A stretch of DNA of 22,010 bases from CAYUWH01 sp964448615 (lineage in GTDB: Bacteria > Patescibacteriota > Gracilibacteria > Peribacterales > Peribacteraceae): positions 1-22,010 of the forward strand of contig CAYUWH010000022.1 of assembly GCA_964448615.1 (NCBI GenBank), read 5' to 3'. The number at the start of each line of letters is the position of its first letter. Within the stretch, counting starts at the first letter, position 1. The position numbers and the translations under genes were made by a program. The notes under the pieces are model-generated. The model worked only from the letters and a program-made list of their open reading frames with translations, searched no databases and was not told the origin of the DNA. This document shows positions 13,100 through 20,503 of this stretch, piece by piece.

Positions 13100-13954
13100 A
13101 TGAATGCCTTAAAAATAAATATGTGGCGTACCGCAGCCATCGTTGGTGCTTTTCTGTTTCTTTCCCTCGCGGTCTTTGCGCAATCGACCCAGGGGTCCGA
13201 GGCCGTATATCTGAATGAAAAAATGTGTATGCAAATGTCGCGTGCTTGCGATGAGTCGATGGAACGACCCGGAAACCGTTCCCGGGTGTGCATGCTGCAT
13301 AAAACGATGTGTGCGCAGTGGATGGTGTTTGTGTCTTCCTCAAGCAGCTCTTCTGTTTCTTCCAAGCCAGATCCTCTCTCCTGTGGCGCGAGTGAAATTC
13401 TCTGTATTCAGGGAACAATGCCGCAATGCATCAATGGCCGCTGGCAGTGCGTCGCGACTTCTTCCGAAGGCAGCGTATCCAGTGCGCCTGATGCCTGTGG
13501 TCCAAACCCTATTCGCTGCATGAGCGGCACAGCGCCCGCATGCACGAATGGTATCTGGCAATGTGCTCCGACTTCTTCGGCTGTTTCCTCAGAACCAGAA
13601 TTTAATCCCAATGCCTGCATTGCGCGTTGCCCGGATGGCTATGAATATCGTGCCTGTACCGAAGATGGATCACCCATCTACTACTTCGCAGACCCGTGTA
13701 TGTTCCACCAGAGTTCCTCTGTATCATCTGCCTCTTCAAAGAGCAGTATGTCTTCGCAGCAACAGGTAGGTGGCGGATGCAAGGTTGGCGGATGTAGTAG
13801 TCACTTATGTATTGATGCAAATGATCCCGGCTTCAGCACTTGCGAATGGCGCGAGGAATATGCGTGTTATCAATCTGCCACTTGTACGCGTCAGCCTTCG
13901 GGCGATTGCGGATGGACGCAGACGAACGAATTGCAATCGTGTTTGAATGGGTAA
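13100..13954 (+). CDS. secreted cysteine-rich protein with eight-cysteine C-terminal domain
   Basis: A 284-aa exported protein. The N-terminus is a signal peptide (MNALKINMWR, then hydrophobic TAAIVGAFLFLSLAVFA, probable cut after AVFA). Then come a short region with four Cys, a Ser linker, and two tandem units of the form C-G-x4-I-x-C-x2-G-T-x-P-x-C-x-N-G-x-W-Q-C. A third unit (CIARCPDGYEYRAC) and another Ser-rich linker follow. The last 60 residues hold exactly eight Cys in the order GGC, GGC, HLC, STC-EWREEYAC, ATC, GDC-GW, QSC. This matches what I recall as the eight-cysteine-cluster domain, of unknown function. Disulfide-stabilised surface protein is the likely role. The start is uncertain: 13100 or 13121 both leave a good signal peptide, the frame is open to 13031, and no ribosome site is evident. 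Confidence 0.8.
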   Translation: MNALKINMWRTAAIVGAFLFLSLAVFAQSTQGSEAVYLNEKMCMQMSRACDESMERPGNRSRVCMLHKTMCAQWMVFVSSSSSSSVSSKPDPLSCGASEILCIQGTMPQCINGRWQCVATSSEGSVSSAPDACGPNPIRCMSGTAPACTNGIWQCAPTSSAVSSEPEFNPNACIARCPDGYEYRACTEDGSPIYYFADPCMFHQSSSVSSASSKSSMSSQQQVGGGCKVGGCSSHLCIDANDPGFSTCEWREEYACYQSATCTRQPSGDCGWTQTNELQSCLNG

Positions 13955-13960
13955 TCAAAA

Positions 13961-13998
13961 TCTGTGTAGAGACGCAAAATCTTGCGTCTCTACACAGA
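13961..13998. repeat. 17-bp perfect stem-loop
   Basis: TCTGTGTAGAGACGCAA (13961-13977) and its exact complement (13982-13998) flank AATC. It lies 6 nt past the stop codon of the cysteine-rich gene. No T-tract follows, so it looks like a dispersed palindrome (the core GTAGAGACGCAA is a motif I recall from many genomes) rather than a plain terminator. Confidence 0.75.
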
Positions 13999-14015
13999 GA
14001 AATCGCAGATATAAC

Positions 14016-14041
14016 AAAAAGACCACTGACGTGGCCTTTTT
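14016..14041. terminator. bidirectional terminator
   Basis: GACCAC (14021-14026) pairs with GTGGCC (14031-14036) with one A-C mismatch. Five A residues precede and six T residues follow. It can end the plus-strand cysteine-rich gene, and on the minus strand it would end any transcript coming from the hairpin-rich region to the right. Confidence 0.8.
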
Positions 14042-14679
14042 GTGTTTGTTTTGCCCTGTCTCTTCCAGCTAGCGACGGACTCTTACGAAGCCGTTGAGCT
14101 GTTGAATGAAAAGGGGGCTGAGGCGAATGATGTACCTCGACTACTCTGCCGTGCTCTGGTCTCTTGTTTCTCCTCGTGACCATACGAAGTCCCCGGACCG
14201 GTTCACCGACAAGGGACAAAGCCGCATGGGGAACACTGGGGAGCAAGGGGGCGCGTACGGAGCTTCATTCAGGTCTCCGTACGAATCATTGCATAGCAGA
14301 GAGGAGGGTGATCACACCGCAGGGAAGGCCAAGGAAGGCACGTATCCCATACCCAGAGTGTGCATAGGAAGCAGTGTGTGACCGGGGGGAACGTTTCGAA
14401 GGCATTCGTATGATCACCCCTCTCTCTGATAGTTGTCGGTGCTGTCTAAGGAACAAAAGGGAAGATGTTTGTCTTGATGTGTGTGGGTGACTTGCTCTAG
14501 GCAAATCGTGTCATCTTATCTGTCATACTCTGGGGAAGCAAGGAACAGGTATAGCCAGAAGCCGGGACTATGTTCTGCTACCACTTTGAACTCATTATTT
14601 GTTCATAGATTTGCTCTTCTCTTAGGGCTCGGCGCGAATTGCGGAGTAGAAAGAACTATGGTTTGGTCTTCTTGAGGTT
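14042..14679. other. gene-free, hairpin-rich region (structured RNA candidate)
   Basis: No convincing coding sequence is present in about 640 bp. Several inverted repeats are. GTCCC-CGG (14189-14196) pairs with CCG...GGGAC, ending at 14217. CGTACGGAG (14254-14262) pairs exactly with 14275-14283. An 18-nt arm (14297-14314) pairs with 14411-14428, with one G-T pair and one mismatch, enclosing 96 nt. A bulged hairpin lies at 14548-14584. I searched by eye for RNase P, tmRNA, SRP and 6S signatures on both strands and found none that fit. Strand and identity are undetermined. Confidence 0.45.
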
Positions 14680-14688
14680 TGCTATACT
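14680..14688 (+). promoter_or_regulatory. extended -10 promoter of the sigma factor gene
   Basis: TGC followed by TATACT (14683-14688) ends 8 nt before ATG 14697. It overlaps the only alternative upstream start (TTG 14679), which excludes that start. No -35 or Shine-Dalgarno site is visible. Confidence 0.6.
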
Positions 14689-14696
14689 GCCCGGCG

Positions 14697-15212
14697 ATGC
14701 ATATACGACCCGACGACCAGGCCCAGGAACTCTTTGCCCAGGCCTACGAGGAATACAGCGATGCGATCTTCCGGCATTGTTATTTTCATACCTTTAAGCG
14801 TGAAGAGGCCAAGGAATTCATGCAGGAGGCGTTTATGAAGACGTGGGAATACATCGCTTCGGGCAGGGAAGTAGAGCAGATGCGCCCTTTTCTCTATAGA
14901 ACCGCGACGAATCTCATGATTAATGCGTCCAAAAAGAAGAAAGAAGCATCATTAGATGCTATGCAGGAAGAAGGCTTTGACCCGGGGGCTGAAGATGAAG
15001 CGCATGGCCGCGATTTTTTGGAAGAAAAGCGGGTTATGGAAGTTTTGAATCAAATCGAGGAACCCTATCGTCAGGCTGTCATGCTGCGCTATATCGAAGA
15101 TCTGGAACCGGCAGAGATTGCCGAAATCACCGGAGATACGCCGAATGTTGTCTCAGTGCGTGTTCATAGGGGTTTAAAACAGCTTCGTTCGTTGCTTCAT
15201 ATCCATGAATAA
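14697..15212 (+). CDS. ECF (sigma70 group 4) RNA polymerase sigma factor
   Basis: A 171-aa sigma factor that would direct RNA polymerase to a small regulon. Region 2 spans about 10-75 (DAIFRHCYFHTFKREEAKEFMQEAFMKTWEYI, with core-binding and -10 contacts). A variable acidic linker covers about 85-110. Region 4 spans about 115-168 (IEEPYRQAVMLRYIEDLEPAEIAEITGDTPNVVSVRVHRGLKQLRSLL), holding the helix-turn-helix for -35 recognition. Size and domain order are typical for ECF sigmas. The start at 14697 follows an extended -10 box and is probably leaderless. It overlaps the next gene by 8 nt, so the two are co-transcribed. That partner has the features of a membrane anti-sigma factor. Confidence 0.93.
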   Translation: MHIRPDDQAQELFAQAYEEYSDAIFRHCYFHTFKREEAKEFMQEAFMKTWEYIASGREVEQMRPFLYRTATNLMINASKKKKEASLDAMQEEGFDPGAEDEAHGRDFLEEKRVMEVLNQIEEPYRQAVMLRYIEDLEPAEIAEITGDTPNVVSVRVHRGLKQLRSLLHIHE

Positions 15213-16656
15213 GGATCTGGACGCATTTTTCCGGCAAGCAAAAGCTGTTCGTCTCCAGCCTGGCGAGAAGGAAGAGATTCTCTTTTCTGTAAGAGCCGCG
15301 TCTGACCCGTGTCAGAAAGGCCATATGACAGGTCCGTTAGAGCACATGATCGGATCAGCACGCGCTGTTCGTCTTACTGACGAAGAGCGTAGCGCCATCT
15401 CTGCGCGAATCGATATGTTCGTACGTGCACATCCGGTGGCATTTCAGACCATTGATCTTCCTCAGCGGTACTCCTGGCATACGATCTCATCTTTGTTTTC
15501 TTCTTTCAGATTTATGCCAACCCTGGCTTTTGCCCTACTGCTCGTGTTGGGCGGCGGCATGACATCAGCGGCGGCGGAGGCGGCTTTGCCTGGAGATGTG
15601 TTGTATCCCGTGAAAGTACATGTGAATGAAATCGTAAAAGCTGCGCTCGCTTCTTCTCCTGAAGCGAAAGCACAATTCCAAACACAATTGGTGCAACGTC
15701 GTCTGGCCGAGGCGCGGGATCTTGCTGTGCGCGGGTCGATCGATGCGGATGCGCAGCAGCAAGTAGCGGTGTCCATTGAGCAGCAAGTGAAACGTGCTCG
15801 TCAGAATATTGCAGATCTTTCCGTGCAGGATGGCGCGGAGATTGCAGCCAACGTAAATGCACAGCTCGAAGCGGCCATCAAGTCTCAGCAAAAAGTGTTC
15901 ACCCGCATCGCGCAATCCCGCCCCGGTTCGGTGGATATCATCATCACCGCACTGGCGAATGCCGATGCAGGCTCTACGGATTTGCAGCAACAATTACAGG
16001 CGAAACTGGAAACAGGTTCCGCGGAAGCTATTCAAACAATGGTGAAAAAGGGGATCGAGAATGCAAAAGCGCAAGCGGCATCGATGCGCTTGTTGATGGA
16101 AAAGAAGCAGAAACAATGGACTCCTGCGTTGCAGCAAGAACTGTCGCAGCGATTGGAATCTGCGGAGAAGGCGATCGCCAATGCACAAGCAAATTTGGAG
16201 GCGGGCGCAGCGGTTGCGGCCTTGAAGATGGCTGCCGAAGCGAATGCCGATGCGCAAGAAGCACAGGGTCTCGGGTCTGTTCAGCAATTGCTCCATGTGG
16301 AAACAAAGACGGTGAATGGTGACACGTCCGTGGAGGTAAAGACGAATGGCGGACAGGAGCCGAAGATCGAGGTGAAGGGAAACGGTGCCGTGCGCGTGAA
16401 TGTGAATGGCAAAGAACGTGCCGTGACTTCCCGCGAAGCACGACAACAGGCGAGTTCCTCGACGGCGAATGCGGGTTCTTCTGCAGCGACCAACGAGAAC
16501 TCTGTTTCCGTGATGCAGCACACTCAGAATAGCGCGGGCACGACGCAGACCACGACGCATACTGAAGTGCAGTCGAATGTGAATGTGCAGGGCGGTGGAT
16601 TGGTGCATATTCAACAAAGCACGAATGCGAACGTGAATGTGCATGTTGGCGACTAG
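15205..16656 (+). CDS. membrane protein with DUF5667-like domain, probable anti-sigma factor
   Basis: A 483-aa single-pass protein. Cytoplasmic residues 1-100 contain two similar units, AFFRQAKAVRLQPGEKEEI (7-25) and EHMIGSARAVRLTDEERSAI (46-65), likely sigma-binding. The transmembrane helix is about 103-125. Directly after it, ALPGDVLYPVKVHVNEIVKAAL (127-148) is the hallmark of DUF5667, followed by a long coiled-coil-like helical region (about 155-355) rich in Ala, Gln and Glu. Residues 365-483 are repetitive, low-complexity and Asn/Thr/Ser/Val-rich with many V-N-V motifs, probably an extended beta-type outer-face tail. Gene order and overlap with the sigma gene support an anti-sigma role; binding itself is inference. 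No zinc finger is present. It stops 11 nt before the convergent kinase gene. Confidence 0.85.
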   Translation: MNKDLDAFFRQAKAVRLQPGEKEEILFSVRAASDPCQKGHMTGPLEHMIGSARAVRLTDEERSAISARIDMFVRAHPVAFQTIDLPQRYSWHTISSLFSSFRFMPTLAFALLLVLGGGMTSAAAEAALPGDVLYPVKVHVNEIVKAALASSPEAKAQFQTQLVQRRLAEARDLAVRGSIDADAQQQVAVSIEQQVKRARQNIADLSVQDGAEIAANVNAQLEAAIKSQQKVFTRIAQSRPGSVDIIITALANADAGSTDLQQQLQAKLETGSAEAIQTMVKKGIENAKAQAASMRLLMEKKQKQWTPALQQELSQRLESAEKAIANAQANLEAGAAVAALKMAAEANADAQEAQGLGSVQQLLHVETKTVNGDTSVEVKTNGGQEPKIEVKGNGAVRVNVNGKERAVTSREARQQASSSTANAGSSAATNENSVSVMQHTQNSAGTTQTTTHTEVQSNVNVQGGGLVHIQQSTNANVNVHVGD

Positions 16657-16667
16657 GAACTACTTGC

Positions 16668-17363
16668 CTAAGCAGCGCTCGTTGGAATGCGGAGGAGAAT
16701 GTCGTAGGTTTCTTCTCCGCGTTCATGCATTTCCAGGGCCGCGCCCAGAAAACCGCCGAGCGCATGCGAGAGCGAAAGCAGCAGTCCCGGCGTACCACCC
16801 ACGATCGGCCGGGATTCATCGAGGTTTTCGATCGTGCGTACCGATTGCAGGAACGACAGCTGCATGGTTCCGGAATAGACGATTTCCAAGAAGCCGTCAC
16901 CGTTGTCTTCCGCCGTGATGGTCAGATGCCGCGGCGGCTGGCTTGATTCCGCGAAGACTGTAAAAAGATTCTGCAGTATCGCTTCCAGCAAGCCCTTGTC
17001 GGCTTCGACCATCAAGGAAGGATCGCACGTCAGATGCAAGGTGCCTCCTTCGTGATCCTGCCACGTTCTTGCTTCCGCCTGCAGCATGTTCTTCAGGATG
17101 AAACGTTCGGGATGCAGCGGGTACGTCTGATCTTCATTCCGTGCGAGCATCAACATGGAGCTGAAAAGCTTGGAGAGCACCCGTGCGTTGGCATAGATAT
17201 GATTGAGAATATCGTGCTGTTCCTTGGAAAGCCCTTTGGTATCGGTGCGCTTTAAGCGATTGCACCCCCAACGGATTGCGGAAATCGGGGAGAGCAGTCC
17301 GTGGCTTGCGAGAAAGAGAAATTCCGTGCCCTTGGGTTTGGCATCTTGATCGGCATGGGTCAT
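16668..17363 (-). CDS. degenerate histidine kinase (probable pseudokinase)
   Basis: A 231-aa soluble protein with a DHp helix: LFLASHGLLSPISAIRWGCNRL (16-37) keeps the phosphoacceptor His21 and closely parallels LASHQLRTPLTTMRWALGRL of the full kinase at 18192. The ATP-binding domain is eroded. In the N-box, QNLFTVFAES (131-140), the Mg-binding Asn is replaced by Val136. The G1 box DxGxG is replaced by VYSGTM (162-167). The G2 box reads GGTPGLLLSLSH rather than GTGLGL. Kinase activity is therefore unlikely; it may act as a phosphotransfer or phosphatase partner, or sense through dimerisation. Its ATG overlaps the TGA of the upstream receiver gene (17360-17363), suggesting coupled translation. 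Confidence 0.85.
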   Translation of the reverse strand: MTHADQDAKPKGTEFLFLASHGLLSPISAIRWGCNRLKRTDTKGLSKEQHDILNHIYANARVLSKLFSSMLMLARNEDQTYPLHPERFILKNMLQAEARTWQDHEGGTLHLTCDPSLMVEADKGLLEAILQNLFTVFAESSQPPRHLTITAEDNGDGFLEIVYSGTMQLSFLQSVRTIENLDESRPIVGGTPGLLLSLSHALGGFLGAALEMHERGEETYDILLRIPTSAA

Positions 17364-17743
17364 GAGAGAAGGGGTGATGTCTCAGAAAGATACGGCGCGA
17401 TTTTCGGCCACAGTTCATCTTCATCCATATCGCTTTTGATGAAGTAATCCTTCGCGCCGAGCTGGAAGCATTTTTCATTATCGATGTCGTCACTGAGATT
17501 GCTGAGGATAACCACCGGGAATTGATATTTCTTGTCGTGAATGTATGCCAGCACCGCGAATCCGTCGGTATGCGGCATGAGAAGATCGAGCAAAAGCAAG
17601 TCGGGCTTGTCCTGTTCCAGCAATTCGATTGCCTCCGCTCCGTGTTTGGCCGCCACCACCGTGACACCGTGTTCCGCGAGGGCCAATTGGATGGTTTCTC
17701 GGAAGAAGGCGTCATCTTCAGCGACAAGAACTGTCTTGGTCAT
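17360..17743 (-). CDS. single-domain response regulator (receiver only)
   Basis: A 127-aa CheY-like receiver. The acidic pocket is D10-D11, the phospho-acceptor D53 (LLLDLLMP), the switch Ser81 (VVILSNLSD) and the conserved Lys103 (YFIKSD). No output domain follows. It most resembles the other receiver in this operon at 19992; both share LLLDLLMP, VxILSNLSD and a C-terminal D-E-(D/S)-(E/M)-x-W segment. It lies between the orphan 17765 gene and the degenerate kinase and overlaps the latter by 4 nt. It probably passes phosphate on or acts by protein contact. No Shine-Dalgarno site is visible. Confidence 0.95.
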   Translation of the reverse strand: MTKTVLVAEDDAFFRETIQLALAEHGVTVVAAKHGAEAIELLEQDKPDLLLLDLLMPHTDGFAVLAYIHDKKYQFPVVILSNLSDDIDNEKCFQLGAKDYFIKSDMDEDELWPKIAPYLSETSPLLS

Positions 17744-17764
17744 AAAGAGAAAGGAAAAGCGCGA

Positions 17765-18142
17765 TCACGAACGTTTCTTGCGGACATGAAACGGTTTCAT
17801 GAAGCGGAAGGGATTCATGCCCGACCATGATCCGAAGAAGAGCGGGATGGGGCGGGGTGAGCCGGAAGGATAAGAAGCGGTCGGAATGTGCGGAAGATCG
17901 CGGAGCACTTCTTTTTTTTCTTGCGTGCTCAAATCCGCGCTGCCGCTGCGAGCGATTGCCAAGTGATCTTCTCTGCTGAATTCGCCTTCGAACACATGAT
18001 TCGTATTGGTCTCGATCGGGAGCGAAAGCCTCACCGCCCGTTCCACGAGAGATTCATCCGCGGAGCCACTATTGCTGCCTGAATGGGGGGAAGAGTCTAG
18101 CATGAAGGAAACCGTAAGGTTAGGGGTGATCATAGCAAACAT
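17765..18142 (-). CDS. hypothetical protein in the signalling operon
   Basis: A 125-aa product from ATG 18142 (alternatives: ATG 18133 or TTG 18205, the latter overlapping the kinase stop). The first 40 residues are Ser/Gly-rich. A charged, helical middle follows (DESLVERAVRLSLPIETNTNHVFEGEFSREDHLAIARSG), then STQEKKEVLRDLPHI and a Pro/Ser-rich, basic tail ending FHVRKKRS. No family is recognised, and no membrane helix or catalytic motif is seen. It sits between the intact kinase and a receiver on the same strand with 21 nt to the next start, so it may be part of that pathway. Coding status is supported mainly by position and composition. Confidence 0.5.
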   Translation of the reverse strand: MFAMITPNLTVSFMLDSSPHSGSNSGSADESLVERAVRLSLPIETNTNHVFEGEFSREDHLAIARSGSADLSTQEKKEVLRDLPHIPTASYPSGSPRPIPLFFGSWSGMNPFRFMKPFHVRKKRS

Positions 18143-18191
18143 TTTCCCTGATTGGCTATCAAATATACTGTATTTTCCCTCACTTTTCCTG

Positions 18192-19934
18192 TCATGCCGT
18201 AGCAAGCATTTCCGTCTCTTGGGGATGCGCGTCGCTGGTTCTGAGAGGCAGCATCAGTGTAAAGGTCGTGCCTTTGCCTTCTTCAGACTTAAAGAAGATA
18301 GTCGCACCCAGCAATTTTACCAGGAGGAAGACAAGATATAGACCGAGTCCGGTCCCCTCGGTATCGCGTTGCACGATGTTGTCCCCGCGGAAGAATTTGC
18401 TGAAAATTTTCTCCTGCTGATGGGTTGGGATACCGTAGCCGCTGTCCGAAATATTCAAGTGTACATGCTGTTGCAGCGCTCTGACTTGCACATGGATCGT
18501 GCCATGATTCGGCGTATACTTGATGGCGTTCGTGAAGAGATTGCGTAAAATTTCCTTGAAGACGTATTGATCGGTTTGCACATGTACTCCGGGAGGGCAA
18601 TCGATGGTAAAAATTTGTTGCTTCTGCTCGTACTGCTCGCGGATTTCCGTGCGTACTTCATTGATCGAATTACCCAGTTTGATTTCGGAGAGCTCAAGGC
18701 TGACCTTCCCCGCTTCGATACGCGAGATGGCGAGCATGGTATCGATGGTGTGGGCCATACGACCAGCGGCATTCTTTGCTTCACAGAGAAGCTTTTCTTC
18801 ATGTTCGTTCGTCCGTTCGGCAAGGCTGCGGTTCAGTCTGCCGAGCGCCCATCGCATGGTGGTTAGCGGTGTGCGCAGTTGGTGTGATGCGAGGGACATG
18901 AACTCCGACTTTGTCGCGTCGATGCGCTTCTCTTTGGTAATGTCACGATAGAGAAAGAGTTGGCCGGTGTACCGGTCTTTGGCAAAAAGCGGAATGTAAT
19001 CTTGGGCGACGATGCGCCCGTCTTGAAACAGAATTTCCGTTCCCAGCACGGGGCGCTTTGCAGCCGAAAACGTGGCAAGGAGCTCTTTGTATCCCTCTGT
19101 ATTCCGGATGCGTTTTTGCAGTAATTCCGCGAATTCCGCGCTGTGGTGTCCGATCAGGGACTGTGCCACCACATTGAGTTCGAAAAGTTGGCAAAACAAC
19201 GTATTGGCATGCAAGACACGATCAGCTTCATCAAAGGCGATGGCCCCCAGCGGCAGATTATCGATGATTTCCCGGACACGTTGCAGGTTGGTGCGTTCGC
19301 TATCTTCATCTCTTTTTAAGGTTGCGATTTCTGCGCGCAACTTTTCATTCTCTTTCAAGGCGGCTGCGGAAGCAGCCCCCGCAGTCTCTTGTTTGGAGAC
19401 TTGCCCCTTTAGCAGTCTATGCAACGATCCCACGAGCGGTGGCACCATAATGGCCGCGCCCATTGCGGTAATGCCGGAGGTATATTGAATCGAAAGGGCG
19501 AGCCAGTATGTCGGCTTCCAAGCCATCATCAACAAAAAAAGATGCACGGATGCGTTGCTCATACTGAAGAGGCCCACGGCAATCGGTGGAATCAACAGCA
19601 TGGTGATGCCAAAGTGTTTTCCTCCAAATCGATAGAGTTGCAGCGCAATGAGCAATAATGTGAAGCCGATGATGATATTGATGCAGATGGACACTAAAAA
19701 CAGACTGGATTCCCACTGCAAAACATTAGTCTTATCCACCGGCATGGCGCGATGGAGTAAATACAGCAACACAACCGGCAGTACCATGCTTGCCAGCGCG
19801 GTGAGGATCAGTCCGATGGAACGCGGTTGCATCCGCTTTTGTTTTTCCTGAGACGTATCAATGCCCGTCAGCAATTGGGGATCTGAAACCAATTCCATAG
19901 GTTTCGCGGAGAGAACACATTGAACGATCATCAT
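18192..19934 (-). CDS. membrane PAS-domain sensor histidine kinase
   Basis: A 580-aa hybrid-free sensor kinase (numbering from ATG 19934). About five transmembrane helices lie within 39-170. A coiled-coil linker (185-220) and a PAS domain (about 220-332, DNLPLGAIAFDEADRVLHAN and VAQDYIPLFAKD) follow. The DHp helix is FMSLASHQLRTPLTTMRWALGRL with His351. The ATPase domain is intact: N-box RNLFTNAIKYTP (464-475), DSGYGI (497-502), IFSKFFRGD (510-518) and EGTGLGLYLV (526-535). The membrane part resembles a sensor of a small hydrophobic or membrane cue, unspecified. The start is uncertain: TTG 19958 is in frame upstream, but ATG 19934 is preceded by AAGGAAG. The receiver gene at 19992 is directly upstream. 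Confidence 0.93.
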   Translation of the reverse strand: MMIVQCVLSAKPMELVSDPQLLTGIDTSQEKQKRMQPRSIGLILTALASMVLPVVLLYLLHRAMPVDKTNVLQWESSLFLVSICINIIIGFTLLLIALQLYRFGGKHFGITMLLIPPIAVGLFSMSNASVHLFLLMMAWKPTYWLALSIQYTSGITAMGAAIMVPPLVGSLHRLLKGQVSKQETAGAASAAALKENEKLRAEIATLKRDEDSERTNLQRVREIIDNLPLGAIAFDEADRVLHANTLFCQLFELNVVAQSLIGHHSAEFAELLQKRIRNTEGYKELLATFSAAKRPVLGTEILFQDGRIVAQDYIPLFAKDRYTGQLFLYRDITKEKRIDATKSEFMSLASHQLRTPLTTMRWALGRLNRSLAERTNEHEEKLLCEAKNAAGRMAHTIDTMLAISRIEAGKVSLELSEIKLGNSINEVRTEIREQYEQKQQIFTIDCPPGVHVQTDQYVFKEILRNLFTNAIKYTPNHGTIHVQVRALQQHVHLNISDSGYGIPTHQQEKIFSKFFRGDNIVQRDTEGTGLGLYLVFLLVKLLGATIFFKSEEGKGTTFTLMLPLRTSDAHPQETEMLATA

Positions 19935-19991
19935 ACGGAGTCGCTTCCTTCTCGCCAAAGAAAGCGTTGAGTTTTTTCCTTGCGTATATGC

Positions 19992-20357
19992 CTAGGTTCG
20001 GAGATAGGGCAAAATCGCATCCCATATCATACTTTCATCGATGTTGCTTTTAATGAGAAAACCCGCCGCCCCCAGTTGCATGCACTTTTCTTGCTCTCCC
20101 GGGTCGCTCAAGTTCGAGAGAATAATGACAGGAAACGAATAGCCGTGTTGCCTGATGTGCTTCAAAACTTCATAGCCGTCCACCTTCGGCATCAGCAAAT
20201 CCAGCAACAGCACTGCAGGAGGATGTTGAGCAATGGCGCGAATGGTTTCTTCGCCGTTGGCGGCCAAGCGTACGTCAAGATCGTGTTCTTCAAGATCCAT
20301 GCGGATGAGATCCCGCAAAAAGTTTTCATCCTCGGCGACTAAGACGGTCTGTTTCAT
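19992..20357 (-). CDS. single-domain response regulator (receiver only)
   Basis: A 121-aa CheY/Spo0F-like receiver with the acidic pair E9-D10, phospho-acceptor D53 (LLLDLLMP), Ser81 and Lys103 (FLIKSN). There is no output domain. It is first in the minus-strand signalling operon, 57 nt ahead of the intact sensor kinase start, and is its likely direct partner. Similarity to the second receiver (17360) suggests duplication within the operon. Any downstream DNA-binding regulator must lie elsewhere. Confidence 0.95.
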   Translation of the reverse strand: MKQTVLVAEDENFLRDLIRMDLEEHDLDVRLAANGEETIRAIAQHPPAVLLLDLLMPKVDGYEVLKHIRQHGYSFPVIILSNLSDPGEQEKCMQLGAAGFLIKSNIDESMIWDAILPYLRT

Positions 20358-20503
20358 GGTGTAGCATATGCGATACCAACTTGATCGGTCAGTGTAGCAA
20401 GCCGTTCAATTCCATGCGAGCTTTTCCAAAAGAAATGGATGCGAAGCATGCTAAGAGAAGATATTAACAATCACGAAGAAGAATCAGTCAATAAACTTTG
20501 GTC

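Noticed and set aside
14047..14183. short protein-like frame (ATDSYEAVELLNEKGAEANDVPRL and on) at the start of the gene-free region
   Set aside because: It reads like protein, but it lacks an ATG or ribosome site, begins within or beside a terminator and is only about 45 codons. It might be a decayed fragment, so it was not listed as a gene.
14042..14679. RNase P RNA, tmRNA, SRP RNA or 6S RNA
   Set aside because: I looked on both strands for the RNase P core motifs, a tmRNA TUUCGA arm and tag frame, the SRP GGAAGGAAGCAG loop and a 6S-like central bubble. Only a partial GGAAGCAG is present, without the required context.
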